From positions 2,728,001-2,792,000 of the forward strand of contig NC_134843.1 in the NCBI RefSeq assembly GCF_965363235.1: a stretch of 64,000 nucleotides of DNA. The letters run 5' to 3'. Below the pieces are notes generated by a model that was not told the origin of the DNA, made no database searches, and saw only the letters and a list, made by a program, of their open reading frames with translations. Positions 30,340 through 42,979 of the stretch are shown here, in pieces. The translations under genes were made by a program, and so were the position numbers. Each line of letters begins with the position of its first letter. Position 1 is the stretch's first letter. The DNA comes from Mytilus galloprovincialis (taxonomy: Eukaryota > Mollusca > Bivalvia > Mytilida > Mytilidae).

Positions 30340-31335
30340 AACATTGTAAGGGTTTAACTGAACCCAGTCTCTCCTACTTTTGCTGTTAATCGCAGACTCA
30401 ACAAAACTGAGGAAAAAAAATAATTTAAAATTTTCCTCTTGATACTATTTTTTGATTGAAAGAAGAATTGTTCCAATTTGGTAAAAATCCAGAACAGTTT
30501 ATGAATCTAATAAATGTTTTAAAAACTTTAACAAATAAAAGTTATATACAGTTACATTGGAATTTTATTTTTTACATAATTACACCTTATGTAAGAATCC
30601 GGGGTTTTGATTGGTTGATAGCCAGTGTATTTTTCACCAATTTACTGTTATCAAATGAATATCGTTCATATTTAACGCCACCGGGGTATTTGCTAAAAGG
30701 ATATGCCTTTTTTACCCTCTCTGCCGTGGTATTTGCCAAAAAATACTCTATCCGACTGGACGCTTGTAACGTCACGATCATCCATGCGTTTTATTACATT
30801 AACATTCGGTGTAATTAAACAGATATATCATGTTCTTGAGGGGTATTTGCGAAAAATACCAGTCTTGAGAATGAATTTCCCTCGCCTTGCGGCTCGTGAA
30901 ATTTAACATTCTCTCGACTGGTATTTTTCGCAAATACCCCTCCTTAACATGATATATCTGTTCAAAATGTATTTCTGGATACTATCTTATGATCTTAAAC
31001 AAACTTTTGTCCAAACTTGGCACACATCTAGGAGAGTTTAAGAAAGTTATCAAAATTTTAAAAATTTTAATCACTGAATGAATGTAATGTTTCCCAGCAG
31101 AAAAACCAAGTCCAGTTTATACAAGTAAAATTCGGAAAATAATGGAATTTTATTTTTACAAAATTTACTTATAGATACTATCTCATGCTCATAAACAAGC
31201 CTCTGTCCAAGTTTCGTAGAAATTCAGGATAGTTTAAGAAAGTTATTAAAATTTCAAAAACTTTAACCAGAGTAAATATTTGTGTACGCTGGCAACGACC
31301 ACGCTGACAAAGAAATGTAGGATTGCTGTCTCGAT
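30340..31335 (+). repeat. Interspersed repeat family C, copy 2, interrupted
   Basis: The family C phrases TTTTGCTGTTAATCGCAGAC (near 30378) and CAGGATAGTTTAAGAAAGTT (near 31225) lie on either side of an unrelated palindromic element (about 30585-30970). Internal units with AGTTTAAGAAAGTTAT occur at least twice. Confidence 0.6.
30818..30964. mobile_element. Palindromic MITE within the family C repeat
   Basis: AACAGATATATCATGTTCTT and AGGGGTATTTGCGAAAAATA on the left pair with TATTTTTCGCAAATACCCCT and AACATGATATATCTGTT on the right. The loop CCCTCGCCTTGCGGCTCG is itself GC-rich. The element may extend left to about 30585, where similar CGGGGTATTTGCTAAAAGG phrases occur. The open frames at 30456-30906 arise here and are not genes. 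Confidence 0.6.
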
Positions 31336-31726
31336 TTTTTCGACTAAAAACATTTCAATAATTGAACATTTTTTTTTTCATTTTTTTTTTTTTTAGATTC
31401 TCCATTCTTTAACTACTGGAAGTCTTTTGCCTAGATACGAGTATGAACAAAAAATAGTAATTTTTGAAATTTCAAAAACCTATTAACCTACAACTTCCAA
31501 TCTTGATGAAAATGGAGAACCTGTACATAATTTTTTTTCTTATGGTAAAAATTATAAACATTTTCTCAAACATACACAAAAATAGTCTGAATTACATTCT
31601 TAACTGTAACAGTAAAATCACATAGCCCTTACTGCAGTCACAGTTATCTGAAAAAGAAATATACAGAATTAAACGTAAAATCTAAAAATTGAAACAATAT
31701 CAAATGCAAAATAATAAATAACTGTA

Positions 31727-32195
31727 CATTATAATCATGATTCATAAAACGTTTCTCTTCATTATAATCATGATTCATAAAACGTTTCTCTTCATTATAA
31801 TCATGATTCGTAAAACGTTTCTCTTCATTATAATCATGATTTGTAAAACGTTTCTCTTCATTATAATCATGATTCGTAAAACGTTTCTCTTCATTATAAT
31901 CATGATTCGTAAAACGTTTCTCTTCATTATAATCATGATTCGTAAAACGTTTCTCTTCATTATTATCATGATTCATAAAACGTTTCTCTTCATTATAATC
32001 TATAATCATGATTCATAAAACGTTTCTCTTCATTATAATCATGATTCGTAAAACGTTTCTCTTCATTATAATCAAGATTCGTAAAACGTTTCTCTTCATT
32101 ATAATCATGATTCATAAAACGTTTCTCTTCATTATAATCATGATTCATAAAACGTTTCTCTTCATTATAATCATGATTCATTAAACGTTTCTCTT
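31727..32195. repeat. 33-bp minisatellite, 14 copies
   Basis: The unit is CATTATAATCATGATTCGTA followed by AAACGTTTCTCTT, with CAT/CGT/TGT variants at one position and one copy lengthened by about 9 bp near 31991. Because 33 is divisible by three and the unit lacks stops in several frames, it creates long false open frames on both strands. Confidence 0.95.
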
Positions 32196-32337
32196 ACTTT
32201 GTTTAAAAGTGATTTGCTGAATTCTTTTTTGAACTACCAGTCTTTATTAGCAGAAAAGGATGAAAAACAAGTCAATGATATATGCATAACAAATTACTAT
32301 TTTACATCAATTTTGTTATTTTTGTATTGGTTCTTAC

Positions 32338-32401
32338 CATAAAAGTCAGCTCCAATGCCCACTCCCAGCTTCAATCCTTACAGACAAGCTGTGATGCTAA
32401 T
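32338..32401 (-). CDS. Candidate exon B, copy 2
   Basis: 64 bp on the minus strand, acceptor TATTTTACAG and donor TTTTATG|GTAAGA. In the phase set by exon A the frame reads ISITACL then TAA, the same stop position as in copy 1. Alternatively, a downstream AG (CTGTAAG) could act as acceptor, opening a frame KLGVGIGADFY that both copies share with a synonymous GTA/GTG change. Function unknown. Confidence 0.4.
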
Positions 32402-32649
32402 CTGTAAAATAAAGTAAGTCATTCAAGATTGTTTAAAAGGATTAATTTTGGTATACTGTATGTATATACCATATTTTGAATGATTGATTCATTTGATTGT
32501 TGGTTGCTAAATGTCCAGTGTCAATTAAATAAAAGTCTATAAATATGTTATAGAAGTTGAGAACAGCGAAACCAGCATCCCAACAAACTTTTACATAATC
32601 AAATCAGATAAATTTATGAGTTATCCATAAGGTGGATACTAATCATTAA

Positions 32650-33001
32650 GGATGTACTTAGGTCAGGTTTTGGAGTTCATGTCAAATGTTCGGACTCCTT
32701 GGTGTTTATCCATACAATACAATGTAAAATATTTTGCCCCTTAACACCCATTTATTTTTTCATATAACACTTAATAGCTCATGAAAGGTCATTTACCAAA
32801 ATTTTAGAAGATACTTGATTTTTTTTCTTTTGTTTTGAGTCCCAAATAATACCAATGTAAATATAAGGTAAAAGTCTGAGTCAGCCTTTTCCCGCCATAT
32901 TTTAAATCTCAAATATCTCAAAAAGGAGGTCCATGACCTATCAATATTATTAATTTTAATTTCTTAATTTTTTAATTTTTACCTACCTACTTAGTACATC
33001 C
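32650..33001. mobile_element. MITE with GGATGTACT termini and TTAA duplication
   Basis: The left terminus GGATGTACTTAGGTCAGG faces the right terminus ACCTACCTACTTAGTACATC plus C. TTAA flanks both sides (32646-32649 and 33002-33005). The interior is non-coding. It lies between exons B and A of duplication copy 2 and is absent from copy 1, so it inserted after the duplication. Confidence 0.75.
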
Positions 33002-33136
33002 TTAAAGGCAATTAAAAAAAGCAAAGATTCTTACAAAACTCTTACAAAACTTCACGCTTAGAGCACATGCTATTTTCAAATACATTTTATGATACTTTTT
33101 CTTTTTTCAAAACAGGACTAACATACTGGTACATAC

Positions 33137-33204
33137 CTTCATGTTAGCTGTATTAGACCACCAAGTTTTATTCCCACACCATGAAATCATACCACAGAAA
33201 GTAC
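33137..33204 (-). CDS. Candidate exon A, copy 2
   Basis: 68 bp on the minus strand, acceptor TTTTTAG and donor AAG|GTATGT. With two bases of a split codon first, it reads TFCGMISWCGNKTWWSNTAN then MK, without a stop. Cys and Trp enrichment suggests a secreted or disulphide-containing protein, but I cannot name the family. Upstream exons would be at higher coordinates; none is certain. Confidence 0.4.
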
Positions 33205-35844
33205 CTAAAAAGAATTAAAAAAGACACATTATATATTTTACAAATCCATTTCTCTATAAATATAAAGTCACTATATAATGACTAGACAGAAAATGAGCCT
33301 TTTTGTTAAAAAATAGGTTTCTGTGAATTTTATTGATGATGTCACAAACAGTACTACTCAATTTCATTTTCCACAAAAAAATCAATGAAAATTAGTAAAC
33401 TTTGCAGTGATTATTGGACAGGAAACATTATCAGGACAAAAAAGATCTTGAACACAATCTTTGTAATGACATTTTGCATCTTTAACTTGAATATTTGTTT
33501 TGTTGACGCATGGGCTCTATGTTTCTTGGTCCTAAATTTGGTTGAAATCCTGCCAATTATAACAAATATCTTCAAAATCTCTTATTTTGACCTAATTTGG
33601 ATGTCAAAATGAATGCTTTAGAATAAAACTTTGACACAAATAAATCTATTTTACTTTCTCTCATGTCTTCAAGACAACATATTTCATCTTGTACCATTTA
33701 ATTTTATAATCGAGGCCAAAAATAGCCCTTACCAAACTTACTCCTTTAGCAGTTATATCCCATCGAATAAACAAATCTTGCTGTTAATTGTACTTATCTC
33801 CCCTTGAAGTTTTAAATATTTTGATCGAAAATCTTGTTCAAGAAAATTGTAACTTAAATTATAAAACTTATTAAAATTAATACATCAATAATATGCTTTT
33901 CTTGTCGAATATTTCTAGAAATGTATACAAATTAATATTTGGCTTAAATAAACATGCCTTTTTAATTTCTTGGTAAAGCCTCAGACTTGGTTGAAGATTT
34001 ATTTGACCATCTTCCTTAGAGCTGCTATCCTGGCTGCCTTCAAAGGTTTTCCATCATAGTTTTTTATGCTAATCAGTCCACTGAATCCATTTTATCTAAG
34101 TAATGAAATGTCCTTTCCATTGCACATTATAAAAAGTCACCAGAATGTTCCAAGGCATCTCACATTATTTTTCCAATCATCATGAAACTGAAGAAATTCT
34201 CAATTTCAAATACAAATAATTCATTTAAAAGTACTGTAAAAATTACATACATGCTTTAAGAGCCAGTCTGTGATAAAACCATGCAAAATGGTCCAAATCC
34301 AAAATATTCCAATCAGACTGATATTTTGTATTTTAGATACCTTATATGTAATAACTATTTGTGCAAAATATTTTGAAAAAATATTCAGCCATTATTTGTG
34401 TATGCTGAACATTCGATAATTGTCTATTTCTGTACTGACAAATGGCCATTTCAAGCCTATTTTAGGGTATTTTGACCTGATTTTTTTTTGTTTTATAGAA
34501 AAAATACAGCTTAATGATAACAAATATCTTAACTAACAACTTAAAATGAAAGGAAATTATGATAATTCAAAAAGTTGTGAAATTTCTCAATACCCCTACT
34601 AACAGGTTGAAATTGCATGGTTTTGAAAAAGTGCCGATTCAGCAAAATTTGTATATTTTTAAAGGCTTGAATCTTGTAAGATCATGTTTTATTTTCAATA
34701 AAATGTAATATTTCATGAAGCTTATATATTTATCTACAAAATGCAAGAAAATGGTGCTCGGCAAATGATACCTTCCTACGAGAAAATAATAATTAAAGAT
34801 AGGCGTGATGGCCATTTTGCCGATTTTTTGATTTTTTTATCTGTTTCATTAGAAACTTTTTAAAAGTATGTAATAGTCAAAATATAAGAAAAAGAACGAC
34901 TGAACTAATGTTTACTGGTTATATTAATTGAATAAACCAAGTTTAACTTAGTTTAAATTATAAAAGATACTAAAGGAGTAAACCCGGGGAAACCGCTTTT
35001 TTGCATTTTTTGCCCCTAAAATGAGCATTTTTACCATATGTTTAAAATCTTAACTTATTCAAATGTAAATTACTTTAGTAACTTAAAATGGGCTGTTTTA
35101 TTTACAATACTATGCACACTCATGAGGTAATATCATCATGAGTTCTTCACAATTTTAGCATTTATAATAATCTAGTTTTTAGACGCTTTTTTGTCTAAAT
35201 TCAAAGTGGCCACAATTAAGTTCAGTCTTAAATTTTTAAAACATGTTGTATTTGATAATGATTCATAAAACTGTTTAACATATAAGAGATAGAGACTCAA
35301 CATGAATGCAACCCCTTGCAATTTAGACAAAAATACTATCATAAAAGTACTAAAAATTCTAAGCACGTCTCCTTCAGATGAAATCAGGGTATTTTCTTTT
35401 CTAAAATAGTATGAAAATGTAGATAAAATTGTACAAACTGCGCAGCCTTGTACATCCATGTTATCTATTTCCAGAAAAGAGGAAGATTTAATAGTTTTGT
35501 GAATTTCATAGAAGTGTGCCTTTTACCTAGAAAAGTGCTATATTTTGTATATTGTGATAAAGCTTTATGTCAAATATAAAGAGACTACTCCTAGTAGTTC
35601 CTGATAAAACTGGAACCTAAAATTTTGTGACGCTGACATGAACTAGTTCGTTATCCCTATGTCAATTCTGGGAGAACAGTGGACATAACAGTAATGTTAA
35701 GTTTCCTCCTAGAATGTAATCTCTAGCAATTTGAGGCTTGGGAATAAGACATGTAAAATACAGATGGCCTATTACTACCAGCTGAGACAAACACAAATAT
35801 TTCAAATTGCAATAAAATTTATTTCATAACCACATGTAATAACC

Positions 35845-36765
35845 AGATACTCCGCAGGGTGCAGCTTTATACGACCGCAGAGGTCGAACCCTGAACAGTT
35901 GGGGCAAAGTATGGACACAACATTTAAGCTTGATATAGCTCTGAATTTGGATTGTGATTAAATAGTTGACACAACAGAATGAGTGTGGTCTAAGAACTTA
36001 AACTTAAAAACTTAAAAAAAATTAATTTGACATTTACCCATTATGGTCCAATATCCAAAATCAAAATACATGGTTAGATTCAGCATATCATAGAACCCCA
36101 AGAATTCAATTTTTGATGCAATCAAATAATGTTCAATTTTAGACCCCATTAGACTTCAATGTGGACCAATTTGATAACCGGGCCCAAATATTAAAAATCT
36201 AAATACATGGTTAGATTCAGCATATTGAAGAACCCCATTTATTCAATTTTTTTTAAATCAAACAAAGTTTAATTTTGGACCCCGATTTAGACCAACTTGA
36301 AAACTGGGCCCATAATAAAAAATATTAGTACATTTTTAGATGCAGCATTTTCAAAAAAGCCAAGAATTAAATTTTTGTTAAAATCAAAATAAGTTTAATT
36401 TTAGATCCTTTGGACCTTAATGTAAACCAATTTGAAAACAGGACCAAAAATTAAGAATCTAAATTCACTGTTAGATTTGGCATATCTAAGAACCCCAATA
36501 ATTCATTTTTTGATGAAATCAAACAGTTTAATTTTGGACCCTTTTTGGCCCCTAATTCCTAAACTGTTGGGACCAAAACTCCCAAAATCAATCCCAACCT
36601 TTCTTTTATGGTCATATACCTTGTGTTTAAATTTCATAGATTTCTATTTTCTTATACTAAAGTTATAGTGCGAAAACCAAATATCTTTGGATAACGACGA
36701 CGATGTCAACGGCAACGTCATACCAATATACGACCAACATTTTTCATTTTTTGCGGTTGTATAAA
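35845..36765 (+). repeat. Interspersed repeat family D, copy 1
   Basis: It starts CCAGATACTCCGCAGGGTGC then AGCTTTATACGACCGCAGAG and CCCTGAACAGTTGGGGCAAA. Several internal units of about 120-130 bp follow, with TTAGATTCAGCATAT and AATTTTGGACCC phrases. It ends near AACGACGACGATGTCAACGG with a TTTTTTGCGGTTGTATAAAA tail. The 78-codon frame at 36432-36668 is part of it. Confidence 0.75.
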
Positions 36766-36984
36766 AACAAATATACACAGATAAATGGTTAAACTGTTGA
36801 GCAGACATACAATTACCCGTCCACGTCCACTTGTATTTTTGTCCATCTGATGAGTTAAGCCATTTTCAAATGATTTTTTTAATTCGTTCTTATGTTTTAC
36901 TGTTATACCACTGTCCTAGGTTAGGGGAGGGTTGGGATCTCCCGCTAACATGTTTAACCCCGATACATTATTTATGTATGTGCC

Positions 36985-37260
36985 TGTCCCAAGTCAGGAG
37001 CCTGTAATTCAGTGGTAGTCGTTTGTTTATGTGTAACATATTTGTTTTTCATTCATTTTTTATATACATAAGGCCTTCAGTTTTCTCATTTGAATTGTTT
37101 TACATTGTCTTATCGGGGCCTTTTATAGCTGACTATGCGGTATGGGCTTTGCTCATTGATTAAGGCCGTACGGTGACCTTTAGTTGTTAATGTCTGTGTC
37201 ATTTTGGTCTCTTGTGGACAGTTGTCTCATTGGCAATCATACCACATCTTCTTTTTTATA
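36985..37260 (+). repeat. Interspersed repeat family B, fuller copy
   Basis: GTCCCAAGTCAGGAGCCTGT at the start, TTTTATAGCTGACTATGCGG in the middle, and GGCAATCATACCACATCTTC at the end. One of the best-preserved copies in the window. Confidence 0.8.
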
Positions 37261-38494
37261 TTGTCATTAAAATGGTAAGATTTTACTGTTTATATACATG
37301 TAATATCATGGTGGTCTACCGTAAAGAAAAACGTGCAAAATGGTCTAAATACAAGTTTTTAGTCATGAATGAACATGATGAAGGTATTAGCAAAAAAAAG
37401 TAAAAGTTTGATAGATCTGAAAAAATTTAACATAATAAAGTCATCAATATCTATTTTAACTAAATATTAAACAATTTTACAGCATCAGATTTTTTTGGGA
37501 TAAAAACAAGCATTCTGTGAGTAATACATGACAATACATAGGCCCCAACCCTTTACAAATTCATTGTAATGGAACAAAATTTTAACTTGATCTATGATTT
37601 GTCATGGTGTAAACTACATAAAAATATCGAGACAAAATCTTCAAGCAAAACAAAAAAAAAACTTGTTGAATTCTGACTATCTAAGTGAATTTCCTACATG
37701 TATGTCCAAAGACCACAACTCTGCACACAAATATCAGACTGGAACAAAACTGAATCACTAAATACCAAAGAAAAGTAAAAACATTCAAAATGTCATTTTG
37801 TCTTTAAAAAAATGAGTTATTTCCGTTTGAACAGAAATCTTCTAATGAATAAGTATTTCATCAAAAATTTAATTCTAGAGAAAGGGCTTCAACTGAACAA
37901 AGATAAAAGCTTAAAGCGTGAATAATGAATTCGACCTGTAACTTGTCATGATAAATCAATTGACCAAATATCAAATCAAAATCTACAAGCACAAAAAGTC
38001 TTGATTTGCCGAAATGACAGATAGACAGACTGACAGACAAACGCAGTGCAAACCTAAGTCCACTTAGACGTTAGCCGTTAGGGGACTTAAAATCAAAATC
38101 TCAAAGTATCAACAAACAAGAAAGAGATGTTCTTTGGAGAGGGAACATTCAAGATAATTTTGGAAAAGCTTTCGATTTTTTAAGAAGAAGGGTCACCTCA
38201 AATGTCTTTCTTTTATCTTTATTTAATCTGAGATGTAAATCAAAAACTTTTATATGGCACATTATATATGTACATATAAATTTTTTTCGTAGATGAAAAA
38301 AATGGCCCCTTTTTTTCATACGCTCTAATAGACACATATTTCGAATCTAGACACGCAATGAGTGATTGCCCCTATAATTGGTTGCATTCCAATCAAAAGT
38401 TTCAAAGAGGAAGATTTTTTGAAGTACAAGTATGTTCACAACTCTGTTTCATATAACAAGCTTTTTAAAAGACTGTCATCAATTGAAAGTATGT
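37261..38494. other. Spacer within the TTAA-bounded region
   Basis: AT-rich; no gene seen. A segment near 37960-38090 with AGACAGACTGACAGACAAAC resembles simple repeats at the ends of bivalve interspersed elements. Confidence 0.35.
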
Positions 38495-39430
38495 GAAAAT
38501 CAGGTGCTCCGCAGGGCGCAGCTTTATACAACCGCATTGGTTGGACCCTGAACAGTTGGGGCAAATTAAAGTTGGTCACAATGTTCAAGCTTGATGCTGT
38601 CTGAATTTGGATTGTGATTGCATTTTTGACAAATTAAAGGTTTTGGTTACAAAATAAATGTGGTCAAAGATCAACAAATCTATTGCAAAATACTGTGCAA
38701 TTGAAGATTTCTTCTTGAAAATTTTCAAAATTTGAAATTTGAAAAATTTTGAAAAAAAAAGAAATCCCTTAAAAAATTGTTTACAAATCCCACCCACCCC
38801 TCTATTGAAACCCCCTTTAAGGAATAACCCTTAAACACAATCCCATCCTTTCCTTTTAAGTATAGAACCTTGTAGTACAATTACAGAGAGATCCATATAC
38901 TTAAACCCAAGTTATTCTTTGGAAACTAGAAACATGCTTCTTTTAGGCCCTTTTTTGGCCCCTTATTCCTACATATTTCGGACAATTAATCCAAAACTAA
39001 GTCCCAGCCTCCCCTTTGTTATATTGGAGCATTGTGGTACAATTTGAGAGAGATCCATACAATTACACACAAGTTATTGTCTTGAAACTAGAAAAATGCT
39101 TGTTTTTTGGCCCCTTTTTGGCCCTTAATTCCAAACTTTGAACCCATGACCCATTTAAATGAATCCAAACGTTCTACGTGTGGTTTTAAACATTGTGATA
39201 CAATATCAGAGCAATTAAAATACTTATACACAAGTTATTATCCTTAAACTATAAAATGCTTGTTTTGGCCCCCTTCTGTGCCCTTAATTCCTTAACGGTT
39301 GGGTCCATCATCCCCAAAATCGACCCAAACCTTCCTTTTGTGGTATTGAACCTTCTGAAAAAAAATCATAAAGATCTATACACTTAAACTAAAGTTATTG
39401 TCCTGAATATAAGTCTACTTTGATCAGTTT
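38495..39430 (+). repeat. Interspersed repeat family D, copy 2
   Basis: It starts CAGGTGCTCCGCAGGGCGCA then AGCTTTATACAACCGCATTG and CCCTGAACAGTTGGGGCAAA. Three or four internal units share TTGGCCCCTT, ATTCCT and AAGTTATT phrases. Confidence 0.7.
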
Positions 39431-40030
39431 TAGTTAAAATATTAAGGGGCAAAAACTATTACAATTAGTGCATTTTATAGATATTTGGGAGCATTTTTTT
39501 ACCAATTTCCCAATATTTGCCAGGCTAAATTTTTTTACTTGTCTTAGAACTGATATGCACCTTTAAAAAAATCCTAAAAGTTGAAAAAAATAAATATGAT
39601 CTTGAGAGAAAACACCTACTGAGTACATGTACTACATGCAAGTTATCTAATACATCTGTTGCACGAACCTCTCTGGCAACCTGCCAAAAGGTAAAAAAAA
39701 TGTCAAAATGCATTTTTTCTTTTTTTTATATAATGTTCTTTGCAAAATATAACAAGATAATGCTATATTTAAGAGATATATCAATTATCCAGACCTTTAA
39801 AAAGTACCTAAATATGGTTATTTTTTTTTTTTGCATTTTTTTATAATAATTCACAAATATGCAAATAAGGCTGTTAAATAAAAAATAGTGTGAATTTACA
39901 AAAAATTTTTTTTTATCTTAACTCCTAAATACCCAAAGATTTTGGAAATATTATAATGTTGCCCAGTTACAACTACCAATTTGGACGAAATTTGAGATTT
40001 TGCATGGTTTTATGGCAGACTGGCTCTTAA

Positions 40031-41837
40031 AACAGGTAACTTGTACATGTTGTATTTTGATAATTTACGAAATGTATTCTGTATCCCACAATTTCTTCCA
40101 CTCATTAAAAGTATGAACTATGTTTACATTTATTTTATTTACAGAGCTCTAGATAATAGCTTGTAGTATAAGTTACCAGACATCTGATATGAAAATACTT
40201 ATACAAATGTAAGAAAAAAAGTACAGTGTAGTAATAGTATAATAAACACATATAAATCAACATTTTTGAAATATTTTGAAGCATAGTTTTATCAAAATAT
40301 CTCATTTTTATATTATGTATATTCCCAAAATTTGTAGATTTGCAAACTCTATGTGAAATCCAAAAGATATGGGTTAAAAACTATTTATTTTACCTTTGAA
40401 GAAAAATTACTTAGTTCCTAATCAGGAAAAAATAAGTGGACAACTTAAATATTTGTACAATCATTGTGTGAAGTTAAAAATATTTGAGATTGAAAATTGC
40501 AGGAGTTGATTACACAAAATCAGTACCATCTTTGAAAATTTTGGAAAACAATCTTCAAGATCAGAATTAATGGAAAAAGGGGGGAATATCCTCAAACAAT
40601 TCCATATAAGCAGGTACACAACTTCAAAATGTACGCAATCATTCTGTGAAGTTTCAGTGATACAAGAAAAAGAAGCTGAAATGAAAAAAATACAAATGTG
40701 ATGAAAAATTATATTACATGTATCAATTATGAAATCTTTAGATTTAATAAAAAAAATTAGAAAGAAAAAATTAAGAACTCAAAGAAATGATATAAATACT
40801 AATTCTTTTTCTTTATAATAAAAATTAATTTCAATTCTTTATAACTTAAATTAATTTCAAAACTCAAACAGCATGTAATACTTAAAAAAAAATAGATTTT
40901 TATACTTGAAAGAAAAATAGTAGCAAAATTTACAATTGAAAAAGTAGAATTTTTGTTTCCAGATTATTTATGATAGCATTTTTAATTGGTTATATCAAAA
41001 TTTGTTTTATGTAAGATTACTTCCAATGACTTTTGTCAGAAAAAAAAAGAAGAAAAATCACTGATATCTTGACAATAATGGACTGAGACAAGGTTACTTC
41101 ACTCTCCGGAATCACTGGTTCCTTATATGGATAAGAACCAGCCAATATGCAGACTTACAGGAATCAGCTCTTTTTTGCTACTGGGAAAAGAAAACAGATT
41201 ACCAGTTAAATCTAAAATAGTCTGATTATCTTTATTTTTTTTAGTGATTAAATCCCCAAAGTCTGAAACAGGGTCTAATATAAATCTAAAACTGCTTGCA
41301 TTGTTAACAGAACTGATTGTATGCTATCACTCAGGCAAAAATAATCATGTATATAATGCCTACCCATGTTAAAAGTTCAATAAAGTATAGCTTGCAACAA
41401 TTATTTCTTAATTATTATGGACTAATGGAAAACTCCTTTGAACTAATGAGGCTAAAGTTGGATCCCTGTTAAAGTGTCAAGCTCTCAGATTACTCTTGGT
41501 CTGTACAAAGAAATGCTTAAACTCAAGACAATTTAATTTTACAAATTATGATGAGCAAATGTTAACTAACAAGTAAAATTAAAACATTAATACCAATGGT
41601 CAATTATGGTCTCATGATAATGAAGTTATCATCAAATATCTGGCATCTGTGGATGAAAACCTAGTGTTGAAGGTGAGAGTTGAAAATTAACCCAGGGTTG
41701 AGAAGCTTGAAGCAAAGGGAGATAACTACTGTGATATTGGGATTGATAAGTTAGATAACTCTTTACTTGGAGATGATGATAGTTTCAGATAATTCAAAAT
41801 GAAGTTTTAAGGGTATTGGAAATCAATATAAATTTTG
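40031..41837. other. Long AT-rich spacer
   Basis: No gene, RNA gene or clear repeat. Homopolymer A and T runs are frequent. Confidence 0.35.
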
Positions 41838-41918
41838 TTGGTCATCTCAACCAGATTGATTTTCTCCCTTGAGCTGGTACTGCGAAATTGAGAAAAACAA
41901 TCAAGTTGAGATGACCAA
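41838..41918. mobile_element. 81-bp palindromic MITE
   Basis: TTGGTCATCTCAACCAGATT plus GATTTTCTC on the left pairs with GAGAAAAACAATCAAGTTGA plus GATGACCA on the right, with a few mismatches. The centre is GC-richer than the flanks. Confidence 0.6.
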
Positions 41919-42979
41919 TGATAATCTGTTTTATCACCTATTTTCCTTATGACAACGTTGAAATTTACATTGACAATGGCACGTGCAGCCTTAGTTTCTA
42001 GAGATACTTTCCATATCTTTCTACTATGCTGAGAAAGGAAATTATCAGTAAGATCAAAGGAAAATTCAGTAAAATTGTGATAATAATACATATATTATAG
42101 AAATTTATTATTGTACATCAAACATTAAGACTTGTACAAGCTTTCAGTCATGTAAGAATTAATAACCCCTGCAATTATGTTTATAACTCTATAATAAATG
42201 TTGATTAAACATCCAAAGTCTTTTTTGTATGGCAGAATTTTCGTTATGGCTTAACTGTTATAAAAATTAATTTTTACTTGTCTATTATCTTGATAGCTAT
42301 CAGTGCTTTTTAAATGTAGATAACCAGAAAGACTTTTGAAGAAGATTAAGTATATTTAAAAAACTTTTAGGATCATTTTCCACTTCCTCTGAATTAAACT
42401 TAATTTACGAGAATATGTTTTTCAAGTTTTCCATTTCCAATACATCATTATATGTCAGATACAATTTAGATTTTAATTTTGATTGAAGATATTCATTTTC
42501 CTAATTTTTGAAAATCAGAAATTAAAAAAAGTATGAAAATTGTACGGATGCAAAGTTCAAAGCAGCTTTATGCTTAAACATTAAATTATTTTTTTTATGA
42601 CTAGAAATATCAAATATTTTTCATTTCAGAATTACATATATAGATTCCTTCGAATGGTAAATACAACACCCAAAATACCTCAAAACCAAAGAACAATCCA
42701 AAGAAAAACTAAAACAAACAGAAGATATAACCAACCCTACTACTTAAACAACAATTAGCAACTTTGTTATATGTTAGTAAAGACACGCAGCGCTCCAAGC
42801 ATAATGTATTTCTGAAATGACCATTTGATATTTGTTGTCTACACCAAAACTCTCAAGATAAAGAATGTTTTGCTTCCGAACTTTGCATGCACTTGACTAC
42901 AAGTTTAAATCAATTTCAAGTACCTTTACTATGAAATTTTATAATCTGACAACTACAATGCATTGAAAATGTAAAAACT
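41919..42979. other. Spacer
   Basis: AT-rich; nothing recognisable. Confidence 0.3.

Larger units (their letters stand above)
31393..34080 (-). repeat. Segmental duplication, copy 2
   Basis: The counterpart of 26308-28250, enlarged by a 33-bp minisatellite (31727-32195) and a TTAA-flanked MITE (32650-33001), neither present in copy 1. Exon-like segments A and B keep their lengths, splice sites and frame here, with no stop in exon A. A further conserved block near 33970-34050 contains AGCCAGGATAGCAGCTCT on the minus strand and could be another exon or an untranslated region. Confidence 0.7.
34256..40030. mobile_element. Possible 5.8-kb TTAA-flanked DNA element with 30-bp inverted termini
   Basis: GAGCCAGTCTG at 34260, then ATAAAACCATGCAAAAT, is matched inverted by ATTTTGCATGGTTTTAT and CAGACTGGCTC ending at 40026. 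That is 30 bp with two differences. TTAA lies just outside both ends (34256-34259 and 40027-40030), as for Kolobok or piggyBac-like insertions. The interior holds no long reading frame and contains other repeats (35845-36765, 36985-37260, 38495-39430). It may be a decayed element enlarged by insertions, or two separate short elements that face each other. Confidence 0.5.

Noticed and set aside
31644..32181. Open frames of 62-121 codons on both strands
   Set aside because: They read through a 33-bp tandem repeat whose length is a multiple of three; the peptides are repeats of the unit.
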